From NCBI GenBank assembly GCA_937889225.1, contig CALAST010000056.1, positions 1 through 32,869 on the forward strand: a stretch of DNA of 32,869 bases, read 5' to 3'. The translations under genes and the position numbers were made by a program. Below are positions 1-7,718 of the stretch, piece after piece. Every line of letters begins with the position of its first letter. Positions within the stretch are counted from its first letter, which is position 1. This DNA comes from an uncultured Lachnobacterium sp. (lineage in GTDB: Bacteria; Bacillota; Clostridia; Lachnospirales; Lachnospiraceae). The notes under the pieces are model-generated. The model saw only the letters and a list, made by a program, of their open reading frames with translations, had not been told where the DNA came from and searched no databases.

Positions 1-13
1 TACGTTTTCATAC

Positions 14-38
14 GTACTTAGCAGTAAATGCTAAGTAC
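14..38. repeat. Perfect 10-bp inverted repeat at the window start
   Basis: GTACTTAGCA (14-23) and TGCTAAGTAC (29-38) form a perfect stem around a 5-nt loop. It lies about 50 nt beyond the folC stop on that gene's transcript. No U-run follows on either strand, so it is not a typical intrinsic terminator. It resembles the palindromic sequence at the other end of the window, so it may be the edge of a dispersed repeat cut by the window boundary. Confidence 0.6.
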
Positions 39-88
39 TGTGTGTACAGTAACATTATATCTTCTATAATTAGGAAATTGCAATCCTT

Positions 89-1495
89 TTATAATAATGC
101 TTCAATTTCACCAATAAAATATAATGAACCAAATGCAACTGTTTTCTCCTGTAATTTGTTATCTTTTACATCTGTATTCTTTGGCAATAATGGCATAATT
201 ACTTCTTCAAGACTTTGTGCATAAGTTGCCTTTACACCTTTTTTTGTAATACATTCTGCTAATTCCTTTGCCTGCAATGCCCGACTATATTCCGGTGTTA
301 CTGTTACAAAATCATAGGCAAGCGGAATCAGTTCTTCTATCATCGTTTCATAATCTTTATCCGCCATAACTGCCATAATAAAATGAAACTTTTCATTCGG
401 GTATAAAGTTTTCAAGCTTTCTGCTAATGCATGAACACCATCCGGATTGTGTGCTCCGTCTATCATAAAAAACGGATTTTCATTCACAAGTTCCATGCGA
501 CCTTTCCATACGGCTTGTGTAATGCCTTGTTTTATATAATTTAAATAACGCTCAGGCAATTTATGTCTGTTTATCCATTTTTCAAAAATAGTTACTGCTG
601 CTAACAATGCTGTGGCCGCATTTTCAATTTGGAAATTCCCAAGCATTTTTCTTGGAAATTTGGAAACGTATTCGCGTATTTGTTGAGAAACTTCTATAAA
701 ATATTCTGACATACAATTGTTATTTTTATCCTCTGTAGAATCAAAAACTTCTTGTTTTTCCTGTACGTCATCTTTTTTATTTCCTAAAAATGGATTTTCC
801 TCTTTGCTATTTGCATTTTTTACTATTACATCCTGCTTTGTTTCATTTGCCTCATTCAAATTTATTTTCTGTACATAATCACAAATTACTTTATATGCAG
901 ATTCTTCCTGTTTTTGCAAAATAACCGGCACACCTTTTTTTATAATTCCTGCTTTTTCATAGGCAATTTCTTCCAGAGTATTCCCTAAAATTGCCATATG
1001 GTCAAATCCAATTTTTGTAATTACCGAAACAAGCGGTGTTCCTAATGCATTCGTTGAGTCAAATCTGCCTCCAATCCCTGTTTCCATTACCATTATGTCG
1101 CAATTTTGCTCCTTAAAATACAAAACCGCCATACAAAGGCAATAATCAAACATCGTGGGCGGTACATCAAACTTCATTTCTAACAATTGATTGCCCAGTC
1201 GTGTAACATCTTCTTTTGATATATATTCTCCGTTAATACGGATTCTTTCTTCAAATGTAACCAAATGAGGAGAGGTAAACATACCGACTTTCATACCTGT
1301 TTGCTTTAAGATTTCACATAAAAAAGCGGTTGTTGAGCCTTTTCCATTTGTACCTGCTATATGTACAAACGGAATATCTTTTTGCGGATTACTTAATTGT
1401 TCTAACATTCGCTTTGATACTTCAAATCCTGTAAATGTTCCAAATCTGCGTGTGTTTTGGATAGTATCTACTACGCTTTCATAATCGTATTTCAT
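89..1495 (-). CDS. folC: Folylpolyglutamate synthase / dihydrofolate synthase
   Basis: ATP-dependent ligase of the Mur-ligase superfamily that adds glutamate to dihydropteroate and to folates, keeping one-carbon cofactors in the cytoplasm. The P-loop GTNGKGS is at residues 49-55, with the typical FTSPHL segment near 73-78, an ETGIGGRFD-type motif near 138-146 and DGAHNP in the C-terminal domain. At 468 residues it is longer than the usual 420-430. The excess lies mainly at about residues 214-262, a hydrophilic Asn/Lys/Glu-rich stretch between the ATPase core and the C-terminal domain that looks like a low-complexity insertion. The start is ATG with TAGGAAA upstream. It stands alone, with no folate-pathway neighbour in the window. 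Confidence 0.93.
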   Translation of the reverse strand: MKYDYESVVDTIQNTRRFGTFTGFEVSKRMLEQLSNPQKDIPFVHIAGTNGKGSTTAFLCEILKQTGMKVGMFTSPHLVTFEERIRINGEYISKEDVTRLGNQLLEMKFDVPPTMFDYCLCMAVLYFKEQNCDIMVMETGIGGRFDSTNALGTPLVSVITKIGFDHMAILGNTLEEIAYEKAGIIKKGVPVILQKQEESAYKVICDYVQKINLNEANETKQDVIVKNANSKEENPFLGNKKDDVQEKQEVFDSTEDKNNNCMSEYFIEVSQQIREYVSKFPRKMLGNFQIENAATALLAAVTIFEKWINRHKLPERYLNYIKQGITQAVWKGRMELVNENPFFMIDGAHNPDGVHALAESLKTLYPNEKFHFIMAVMADKDYETMIEELIPLAYDFVTVTPEYSRALQAKELAECITKKGVKATYAQSLEEVIMPLLPKNTDVKDNKLQEKTVAFGSLYFIGEIEALL

Positions 1496-1551
1496 TTTTT
1501 ATTTTCCTAACTTATATTATTTTACTTTCTTCAAAAATGATAACAATATCA

Positions 1552-1710
1552 TCAATTCGCAAAAGTAATATCTATCAAATGGATTATTGTCTGTGCTACT
1601 TGTAATGGTGTCATATATGTCGTATCAATACATGGATAATTAAAGTTATCATAAAAAGAAAACGTCATTTCCATTCCTCTTTTTACATTTCTACGAAAAT
1701 GAATTACTTG
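1552..1710 (-). pseudogene. C-terminal remnant of a small kinase-like protein
   Basis: A 52-codon open stretch runs between two in-frame stops and has no upstream start of its own. Its translation has protein-like composition, including RRNVKRGMEM, SFYDN and DTTYMTPLQVAQTII. This resembles, from memory, the C-terminus of small P-loop nucleotide or shikimate-kinase-like ATPases of Clostridia. The family assignment is inference; the lack of a start and of any N-terminal P-loop is seen directly. It lies just downstream of the GNAT gene, which may have replaced or displaced its 5' part. Confidence 0.4.
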
Positions 1711-1739
1711 TCATCTTTGAAATTTACAGATGAATAGCC

Positions 1740-2222
1740 CTACAATTTTTTCTCATAACACCACCATGATTCTCCAAACAGCTCACATTCTCCCACGATA
1801 TCAAAATGCAACTTTGCATAAGAACGGATTGCTTTTTCATTTGTCTTGCAGACAAGGAAATGCACACTTCTTTTTCCCTGATTTTGCAATTCTTCCATGC
1901 CATATTGCAGCAGTTTTTTGGCAATTCCTTGATTTTGATATTCTGTTTTCACGCCAAGCCTTGATAGTTCTGCTGATGGCTGAAGTTCTTTGCTCCAACA
2001 GGATAATTTTTCTACTGCTTCATCTTTATCAATAGAAATAACACCTATGATTTTTTCCTCATTATTTCTTAAGCAAAATAATGCATCTCTTGACATATCT
2101 CCCTCAATATCTTTTTCATTTGGATAATCCAAAGTCCATGCACAATATTCTGTTCCAACAAGCGAACGATACAATTGCAGAATTTCCTGTTTATCCGTAT
2201 CTTTAGCTTTTTCAAATTTCAT
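1740..2222 (-). CDS. GNAT family N-acetyltransferase
   Basis: A single-domain Gcn5-related acetyltransferase of 160 residues, predicted to move an acetyl group from acetyl-CoA to an unknown amine. The acetyl-CoA-binding motif A is visible as GVKTEYQNQGIAKKLL, preceded by a beta strand (ELSRL). The C-terminal part CKTNEKAIRSYAKLHFDIVGE is the usual N-x-x-A-x-x-x-Y motif B. The ATG at 2222 was chosen because GGAG lies nine bases before it; an in-frame TTG at 2237 would lack a spaced ribosome site. A structured repeat copy sits about 20 bases upstream and a kinase remnant lies downstream. The substrate cannot be told from sequence. Confidence 0.82.
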   Translation of the reverse strand: MKFEKAKDTDKQEILQLYRSLVGTEYCAWTLDYPNEKDIEGDMSRDALFCLRNNEEKIIGVISIDKDEAVEKLSCWSKELQPSAELSRLGVKTEYQNQGIAKKLLQYGMEELQNQGKRSVHFLVCKTNEKAIRSYAKLHFDIVGECELFGESWWCYEKKL

Positions 2223-2242
2223 CCTCAAATTCTCCAATCCTA

Positions 2243-2281
2243 GTCAAGCGGATATTCGCAATCCTCTTGACCACTTGCTCC
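2243..2281. repeat. Structured repeat family, short copy 0
   Basis: Positions 2243-2264 are identical to 29769-29790 (22 nt) and similar to 24150-24171 and 29048-29070. The shared ACTTGCTC block recurs at 2272-2279. In this copy GTCAAG (2243-2248) can pair with CTTGAC (2266-2271), so a hairpin is kept although the second arm has diverged from the AGCGGA/TCCGCT pairing of the other copies. It has no nested insert and lies between an M18 peptidase stop and a GNAT start. Confidence 0.7.
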
Positions 2282-2301
2282 TAAGAGACTTTTGTATTTT
2301 G

Positions 2302-3588
2302 TTAAATCGAAAAGAATTCCGTTACTAAATCCTTTAATGCATCTAAATCGGCTGCTCCCATCAATTCTCTGGAAGAGTGCATTGCAAGAAGCGGAATTCC
2401 GATATCTGCGGTCTTTACAGGAAGCATTGCAGATGCAATCGAACCTAAGGTACTTCCCCCTCTTACATCGGAACGATTAACAAATCTTTGGTATGGAATA
2501 TTTTTCTTATCACAAATCTGACAAACAATTGCGATTGCTTCTGCATCTGTCGCATAAGACTGAGAACAAGCCTGTTTAATACAGAATCCTTTTCCAAGTA
2601 CAGGTTTATTTGTAATATCCATTTTTCCTGCTTTATTTGGGTGCATACCATGTGCCACATCTACAGACAACATCATGGATTTATAAATACATCTGTCAAT
2701 TTCTCCATCATCGGCACCTAAATTTCTTAAAATACGTACAATCATGTCATGGAATAAAATGGAACCACCACCTTGTTTTGTACGGCTTCCAATTTCTTCA
2801 TGGTCAAATAATGCAATTAAATTAATTCCATGGTCACGTTCTCCCTCAATTAATGAAGAAACTAATACTGAAATAGATGTCTGATTATCCAATCTCGGTG
2901 AAGAAATTAATGTATTATTAATTCCAATATAAGTCGGTTCTTCCAAACAATATACATAAAGTTCAAAATCCAAAATATCTTCTTCTGCTACATCTAATTC
3001 TTTTGCAAGAAATGATAAGAAATACTTCGTATTTTTCATGTCATCCGGAAGTCGGTCTAAAATTGGCATTAAATCTACCTGATTGTTGATTTCTACGCCC
3101 TTATTTACTTCTCGATTCATATGAATTGCTAAATTAGGAATCGTTAAAATGGCTCTTTTTGCATCATAAAGTACTGTCTTTGGTTCAAATACATTTTCGC
3201 TGCGAAGCACCACACGACCTGCCACACTAAGTGGTCTATCGAGCCATGTGCTAAGAATTGGACCACCATATACTTCCACATTAATTTGAGCATATCCGCT
3301 TGTCACAAAATCTGCATTTGGCTTAATTCGCATACATGGATAGTCTGTATGTGCTGCCCCCATACGAAGCATATCATCCGGCTTAAAATTCTTTCCTATT
3401 GTAAACGCAAAAAGTGTCGTTCCATGATGGTTTACGATATACTTCTCACCCGGTGCCAATTTCCATATATCTTCATAGCTTAATGATTCAAATCCTGCCG
3501 CTTTCAGCTTTTTTTCACATTCTTCCACGCACATAAATGGCGTAACGCCTGCACGGAGCATATCAAATAATTTTTGTTGTTCTGTCAT
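2302..3588 (-). CDS. M18 family aminopeptidase
   Basis: Zinc metalloaminopeptidase of family M18 (aspartyl aminopeptidase/yeast aminopeptidase I group), removing N-terminal residues from peptides in the cytoplasm. Metal and catalytic motifs are present: AAHTDYP near residues 75-81, FDHEEIGS in the middle, SVDVAHGMHPN, and AMHSSREL near the C-terminus. Its 428 residues match the usual 425-460. The start at 3588 is chosen because GAGGAAG lies 6-7 bases before it. The longer frame to 3621 begins almost at the predicted transcription start. A consensus-like promoter lies at 3628-3657. It is likely monocistronic, divergent from the DUF5721 gene. Confidence 0.92.
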   Translation of the reverse strand: MTEQQKLFDMLRAGVTPFMCVEECEKKLKAAGFESLSYEDIWKLAPGEKYIVNHHGTTLFAFTIGKNFKPDDMLRMGAAHTDYPCMRIKPNADFVTSGYAQINVEVYGGPILSTWLDRPLSVAGRVVLRSENVFEPKTVLYDAKRAILTIPNLAIHMNREVNKGVEINNQVDLMPILDRLPDDMKNTKYFLSFLAKELDVAEEDILDFELYVYCLEEPTYIGINNTLISSPRLDNQTSISVLVSSLIEGERDHGINLIALFDHEEIGSRTKQGGGSILFHDMIVRILRNLGADDGEIDRCIYKSMMLSVDVAHGMHPNKAGKMDITNKPVLGKGFCIKQACSQSYATDAEAIAIVCQICDKKNIPYQRFVNRSDVRGGSTLGSIASAMLPVKTADIGIPLLAMHSSRELMGAADLDALKDLVTEFFSI

Positions 3589-3627
3589 TTTTTCTTCCTC
3601 TTTTCTAATGCTTGACATCATTTCCCT

Positions 3628-3657
3628 ATTATATATCTATTCCCAAGTGATTTTCAA
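3628..3657 (-). promoter_or_regulatory. Sigma-A-type promoter for the M18 aminopeptidase
   Basis: On the minus strand, TTGAAA (3652-3657) and a perfect TATAAT (3628-3633) are separated by 18 bases. The predicted start of transcription is near 3621, about 33 bases before the ATG at 3588. Confidence 0.75.
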
Positions 3658-3680
3658 GATGTTGTTGTTATAAAATCACG

Positions 3681-3710
3681 TTGCACTTTTCCCTTATTTT
3701 CGTTTATAAT
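3681..3710 (+). promoter_or_regulatory. Sigma-A-type promoter for the DUF5721 gene
   Basis: TTGCAC (3681-3686) and TATAAT (3705-3710) are 18 bases apart, giving a 5' leader of about 140 nt before the ATG at 3854. It is back to back with the aminopeptidase promoter and does not overlap it. I saw no clear hairpin or operator in the leader. Confidence 0.7.
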
Positions 3711-3853
3711 ACTCTTAAGCTTAATCGTCTAATAAAATTCTATTGAATATTATTTTTCAAAAACCTTATATTCATGTTTTGTGAACATAAGAATATTAAA
3801 ATAAATAAAAGGAAAATAAACAATACACTATAAAACACATGGAGAGAAATTAT

Positions 3854-4360
3854 ATGATAGCTTTAGAATTAACCGATATTAAAGATTTTATGAATAAATT
3901 ACTTCGAACTGATACATTTGACAACTTTTTATTACAGGAAGCCGTAATTACAAGCAATGCAACATATACGATAAATGGACAACTTACAAAAGATTTTTAT
4001 TCCAGCGAAGAATTAGAAGAACTGCAATTACAGGATTGTCGCTTTCTTCCTTTTTCTATGCTTCGTGGTAATTGCTTTGATTTAATTAAGGGGAAACGAA
4101 CCCCTGCTTCTTTTCGTTTTGTATTTTTGCTTTCTCCACAAAATATGGAAAAAACCGTTTTATCAATTGGAAGCAGCTACACAACTTCTGATATTAGTGG
4201 AATTTATATCAATTTAAAGTACCATAAGCAGCAGCTTTTCCTTACTACAGGAATTTCTTACAATATCTTTTCGATTGATAAAACATTGGAAAATGAATGG
4301 GATAGATTAGTGGTTAAATTCTTGAAACAACATGAAATTGCATATGAAGAAGCCCATTAG
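3854..4360 (+). CDS. DUF5721 family protein
   Basis: A 168-residue cytoplasmic protein of unknown function, recognised as DUF5721, a family I know mainly from Lachnospiraceae. The N-terminus (IALELTDIKDFMNKLL) and the LRGNCFDLIKGKRTP-like centre are the recognisable parts. There is no signal peptide or membrane segment. The second ATG (3854) was chosen over 3839 because GGAGAG sits eight bases upstream of it. The stop codon overlaps by four bases the stop of the convergent RNA-ligase-like gene, so the two transcripts must be antisense over their 3' ends. No function is proposed. Confidence 0.75.
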   Translation: MIALELTDIKDFMNKLLRTDTFDNFLLQEAVITSNATYTINGQLTKDFYSSEELEELQLQDCRFLPFSMLRGNCFDLIKGKRTPASFRFVFLLSPQNMEKTVLSIGSSYTTSDISGIYINLKYHKQQLFLTTGISYNIFSIDKTLENEWDRLVVKFLKQHEIAYEEAH

Positions 4361-4890
4361 TATATTTTTTTCAATTCCCACACCTTAATGTCTCTGTGTG
4401 GATTCGTTTTTGCGATTCCAAGTTTTACGACATTCCCTGTAAAAGGCGTAAATTTATTTTGTAAGATTGCAAATGCTTGTTGCATCTGTTCTTTCGTCAA
4501 CTGCTTTCCTATTGTACAATGTGGTATCCAACCAAATGGTCGATAATAGGGATTGACTATTGTTTCCTGAATTTTTGAAAGTTCCTGAAACAATAGTTCT
4601 GATAACTCATGCAAATATAAATTTAAAACAGGCCCAATATAGATGACCTGCGGCAGAAATGCTCCAATGGATACCCATTGTATCGTTTCTGCCTGTAATC
4701 CCTGTGCAATTATTTCTAAACAGCCAATCACTTCCTGCTCTCTTTTCGTTTCAATTGCAGAAACTGTGATATGTGGCGGAACATGATTTGCGTCCATAAA
4801 ATGATTGTCTGTTTTTTGTGCTACATGGTTAATAAGATTTCTTATTTTTTTATCAGTTTTTTCATCAAAGTAAATGGATATTAAATACAT
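4357..4890 (-). CDS. 2'-5' RNA ligase / 2H phosphoesterase family protein
   Basis: A 2H-superfamily protein, the group that includes ThpR/LigT and cyclic phosphodiesterases, which act on 2',3'-cyclic or 2'-5' RNA phosphodiester ends. The two hallmark H-x-T/S motifs are seen: HITVS in PPHITVS near residue 40 and HCTIG in PHCTIG near residue 125. Its length of about 177 residues is normal. ATG 4890 is preferred, with GGATAAGAG before it; a TTG four codons upstream is the alternative. A 10-bp hairpin lies directly upstream. Its natural RNA substrate is unknown. Confidence 0.8.
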   Translation of the reverse strand: MYLISIYFDEKTDKKIRNLINHVAQKTDNHFMDANHVPPHITVSAIETKREQEVIGCLEIIAQGLQAETIQWVSIGAFLPQVIYIGPVLNLYLHELSELLFQELSKIQETIVNPYYRPFGWIPHCTIGKQLTKEQMQQAFAILQNKFTPFTGNVVKLGIAKTNPHRDIKVWELKKIY

Positions 4891-4902
4891 ACTCTTATCC
4901 AA

Positions 4903-4936
4903 AAGCCATACAACGCTTTTACACGCTGTATGGCTT
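4903..4936 (-). terminator. Hairpin between the flavoprotein reductase and the 2H protein
   Basis: AAGCCATACA (4903-4912) and TGTATGGCTT (4927-4936) form a perfect 10-bp stem with a 14-nt loop. On the minus strand the stem is followed by only a short U-run (TTTT then GG). It could be a leaky terminator for the reductase gene or an attenuator just before the 2H gene's ribosome site. Plus-strand transcripts would meet a T-rich tail. Confidence 0.5.
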
Positions 4937-4948
4937 CCTTTCTTTTAT

Positions 4949-6895
4949 TTAAATCTCTTTTCCAACCTGATAGCCTTCGAAAATGGCATCTTTAATATTT
5001 CCAACCTTATGACCATCACCAATTAAATGATAGTTTACACCTGCTTCTTTGAGCATATCTTCTACTGCACTTTCAATATGATATCCATTTGCAAATACAA
5101 GCGTATCTGCATCGGTAATGCTTACCTCTTTACCATTTTGTTCATAAGTAATCGTATCTTCTGTCACAGAAACTACCTTTGCCTGACATTCCATGTGGAT
5201 TCCTTTTCCTATCATTCTCTGTACCAAATGGCTTCTTCCCGCACCGGATTCCGTCATCATAATTTCCTGTGCCATTTCCAAAATCGTAATATCACGATTT
5301 CGAATAAAGCGGTCATTCAAAAGTGGTGCTAAATAATCTGCCAGTTCGCATCCAACGCTTCCGCCACCGATAATTACAATTTTACGTCCCGGAAATGCTT
5401 TTCCTGCCAAAATATCATCTGCGGTTGCCCATTGTTTGAATGCTGTAAATGATTTGATTACATTCGCCTTTGCTCCTGAGGCTGCAATCACTTCATAATC
5501 GCTATACTCAGTCTCTAAAAGTTGTTTCGTTACCGGTGTATTCAAACGTACTTCCACCCCAATTTCATCCAAACGACGTGACATAAACTGAACCACTCTT
5601 GTCAAATCCTGTTTTCCAATCGGCACACAAGCTACATGCAACTGTCCACCTAATTGTTCTGTTGCTTCACAAAGCACTACATCATGTCCACGTTTTTTCG
5701 CCACAAAAGCAGCTTCCATGCCGGCAACGCCACCACCGATTACTAATACCTTTTTCTTATGTTCTGCCTGTTGCAAAGTATCTTCATTTTCCAGTTCAAA
5801 CGATGGATTTATTGTACAAGCTACACGTTTTCCAAACATAATACCATTCAAACAGCGAAGGCATCCGATACATGGACGGATTTCACTTTCACGACCTTCC
5901 TTTGATTTGTTGGCAAATTCCGGTTCACAAAGGTTTGCTCGTCCAATCATACACGCATCCGTTATACCATTTGCAATCATTTCATCGGCAATCCATGCTT
6001 CTGTAATACGTCCTACCGTTGCAACCGGAATCGATACCTGTTTTTTGATATACGCAGCCACTTCTGCATGCGAGCCTTGCTTTGTACCTGCTGCTGGAAT
6101 TGCACTTCCTCGTTTAATGGTTGTACCACCTGATATATGCAACATATCTGCACCTGCTTTTTCTAATTGTTTGGCAATATAAGTCGCATCATTAATATTT
6201 AATCCGCCATCGCTATATTCATCACCTGAAATTCGTACATCAATAATAAAATCTTCTCCACAAGTCTTTCTTACTTCTTCAATAACTTCCAATGTCAGAC
6301 GTAAACGACCATTGATATCTCCACCATATTCATCACATCGTTTATTATAAAGTGGTGTTAAAAATCCGCCAAGCAATCCATGTGCATGAGCTGCATGGAT
6401 TTCCACACCATCACCACCGGCCTGTTTCACGCGGTATGCCGCTTCTCCAAATTGGCGAATGATAACCTTTAATTCTTCCTTGGTAACTGCACGAGGTGCA
6501 CTTTTTGCATAGTATGGACCTACATTCGATGGAGCAATGAGCTGTGGTGTTCCCGGAAGCGGAAATGCCATATATGCCGGATGGAATAATTGCGGTAATA
6601 ATTTTGTTCCATATTTATGTACTTCTGCAAACAACTTTGTCCAGCCTTCAATAAACGAATCATCGTGAATGGACATATCGCCTGGCAAATATACATAAGT
6701 TGGCTCTACCGTAACTACTTCTGACACAATCAGTCCCACACCGCCTTTTGCACGAGCCGCGTAATGACGAATCAATTCTTCTGTTACATAGCCTTTATCT
6801 GCTAAATTTGTGGAAATTGGTGGCATAAAAACACGATTTTTTACGATAGTTTTTCCTATTTTAATCGGTTCAAACAGATGTGTATACTTATTCAT
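4949..6895 (-). CDS. OYE-type FMN/FAD/4Fe-4S NAD(P)H-dependent oxidoreductase
   Basis: A 648-residue flavoprotein of the 2,4-dienoyl-CoA reductase/enoate reductase family (FadH, BaiCD and BaiH relatives), reducing an activated C=C bond with NAD(P)H electrons passed through FAD, 4Fe-4S and FMN. The old-yellow-enzyme barrel spans residues 1-335, with the FMN-site signature around HAAHAHGLLGGFLTP (167-181). Cluster cysteines are at 342, 345, 348 and 360. A first dinucleotide fold is at VIGGGVAGMEAA (386-397) and a second near residue 507. Length is normal. ATG follows AGGAGAGG. It lies 11 bases downstream of a truncated paralogue, presumably in one operon. The substrate (enoate, steroid, bile acid or other) cannot be told from sequence. 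Confidence 0.9.
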   Translation of the reverse strand: MNKYTHLFEPIKIGKTIVKNRVFMPPISTNLADKGYVTEELIRHYAARAKGGVGLIVSEVVTVEPTYVYLPGDMSIHDDSFIEGWTKLFAEVHKYGTKLLPQLFHPAYMAFPLPGTPQLIAPSNVGPYYAKSAPRAVTKEELKVIIRQFGEAAYRVKQAGGDGVEIHAAHAHGLLGGFLTPLYNKRCDEYGGDINGRLRLTLEVIEEVRKTCGEDFIIDVRISGDEYSDGGLNINDATYIAKQLEKAGADMLHISGGTTIKRGSAIPAAGTKQGSHAEVAAYIKKQVSIPVATVGRITEAWIADEMIANGITDACMIGRANLCEPEFANKSKEGRESEIRPCIGCLRCLNGIMFGKRVACTINPSFELENEDTLQQAEHKKKVLVIGGGVAGMEAAFVAKKRGHDVVLCEATEQLGGQLHVACVPIGKQDLTRVVQFMSRRLDEIGVEVRLNTPVTKQLLETEYSDYEVIAASGAKANVIKSFTAFKQWATADDILAGKAFPGRKIVIIGGGSVGCELADYLAPLLNDRFIRNRDITILEMAQEIMMTESGAGRSHLVQRMIGKGIHMECQAKVVSVTEDTITYEQNGKEVSITDADTLVFANGYHIESAVEDMLKEAGVNYHLIGDGHKVGNIKDAIFEGYQVGKEI

Positions 6896-6906
6896 AATAA
6901 CCTCTC

Positions 6907-7305
6907 CTAATTTTTACACCTCATTTGCAGCCTTATATCCGGAACGAATTGCTTCTGCAATACTTGCGGTTCTTTCGCCGGAACATCGTATTCCGGATGG
7001 AAAATCTGCAACGCTACTTTACAATCATATGCGTGAAGTGTATCTGCTAATTTTTTATAAACCGGAATCTGACTGTCATCGAATAACATTGGAGTTGGCG
7101 ATGCCGTACGAACCGGTGCAACGTCACCGATAACCACATAAGAAACGCCACCTTTTGCAAGTCTTTTATAAAATGCTAAACTTCTTGCACCAATTGAGCC
7201 GTCACGTTCTTCATAGCCTGTTGTAAGTGGCGGGAACATAATGCGGTTTTTGAGTGTTAAATTTCCAACCTGAATTGGCTGGAGTAATGGTGATTGTTTG
7301 GACAT
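6907..7305 (-). pseudogene. OYE-type oxidoreductase with a large internal deletion
   Basis: The first ~110 residues are a normal OYE N-terminus (PIQVGNLTLKNRIMFPP, RLAKGGVSYVVIGD, ALQIFHPEYDVP). The sequence then jumps to the extreme C-terminus of the same kind of protein. In the +1-shifted frame, bases 6975-6914 read ERTASIAEAIRSGYKAANEV followed by a stop, matching the paralogue's end (IKDAIFEGYQVGKEI, stop). In the actual frame the tail is a nonsense read-through of about 20 residues. About 500 residues (roughly 1.5 kb) are therefore missing, with the joint near 6975-7000, where TCCGG is repeated and could have given microhomology. AAGAAGG precedes the ATG, so the 132-codon product may still be made, but it lacks the catalytic and cofactor domains. 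Confidence 0.85.
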
Positions 7306-7330
7306 AAAATTACCTTCTTTCCTTTTATTT

Positions 7331-7360
7331 TTTTACATACTTCCTATGCAGTATGTAAAA
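7331..7360. promoter_or_regulatory. 11-bp operator-like palindrome before the reductase genes
   Basis: TTTTACATACT (7331-7341) and AGTATGTAAAA (7350-7360) are perfect inverted repeats around an 8-bp spacer, centred about 40 bases upstream of the ATG at 7305. Its size, spacing and ACATACT/AGTATGT half-sites are what dimeric TetR- or MarR-like repressors often bind. No such regulator gene is in the window. It has no U-run, so a terminator role is unlikely. Confidence 0.65.
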
Positions 7361-7543
7361 TGTTTCCTTTTATGCATAAAGCAGACACTCGAAATTCATT
7401 TATTTAGGTAAACAAATAACCCAAAACCATATTCATTACTTTCTATAAAATGATAGTATTTTCATCTATTACTGTCTGTTATATACAGTATACTACTGTA
7501 TTTTTTTAATACAATGGAAGTTATTTATAATAATTTTGTATAC

Positions 7544-7586
7544 AAAAAGTAGGTATTATAATTAACATTAATACCCACTTTTTTGC
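7544..7586 (-). terminator. Bidirectional intrinsic terminator downstream of the MATE gene
   Basis: AAGTAGGTATTA (7547-7558) pairs with TAATACCCACTT (7569-7580) with one mismatch. Runs of T/A flank it on both sides (CTTTTTG on the minus strand, CTTTTTTG on the plus strand). It would end the transcript of the importer/MATE operon. Confidence 0.7.
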
Positions 7587-7718
7587 TTTTATCTTTCTTG
7601 CATATTCCTCTATATATACTCCAAGAAAAGCAAATACTCATTTCTATTGTATTTATTCTTCAAATGGAAAATTATAAATCTTACTTACAATTTTAGGATT
7701 TTTATCACATAAAAATTT

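Larger units (their letters stand above)
7306..7718. other. 413-bp intergenic region between MATE and reductase genes
   Basis: No plausible gene is present. The region holds the 30-bp operator-like palindrome, a second smaller palindrome (ATACAGTA 7483-7490 / TACTGTAT 7494-7501) and the MATE terminator at 7544-7586. Positions 7587-7718 are A+T-rich, with nothing I can support. I could not assign a convincing -35/-10 pair for the reductase genes. Confidence 0.6.

Noticed and set aside
5718..6182. 154-codon plus-strand frame
   Set aside because: Lies wholly within the OYE-type reductase gene on the opposite strand, whose cofactor motifs are clear.
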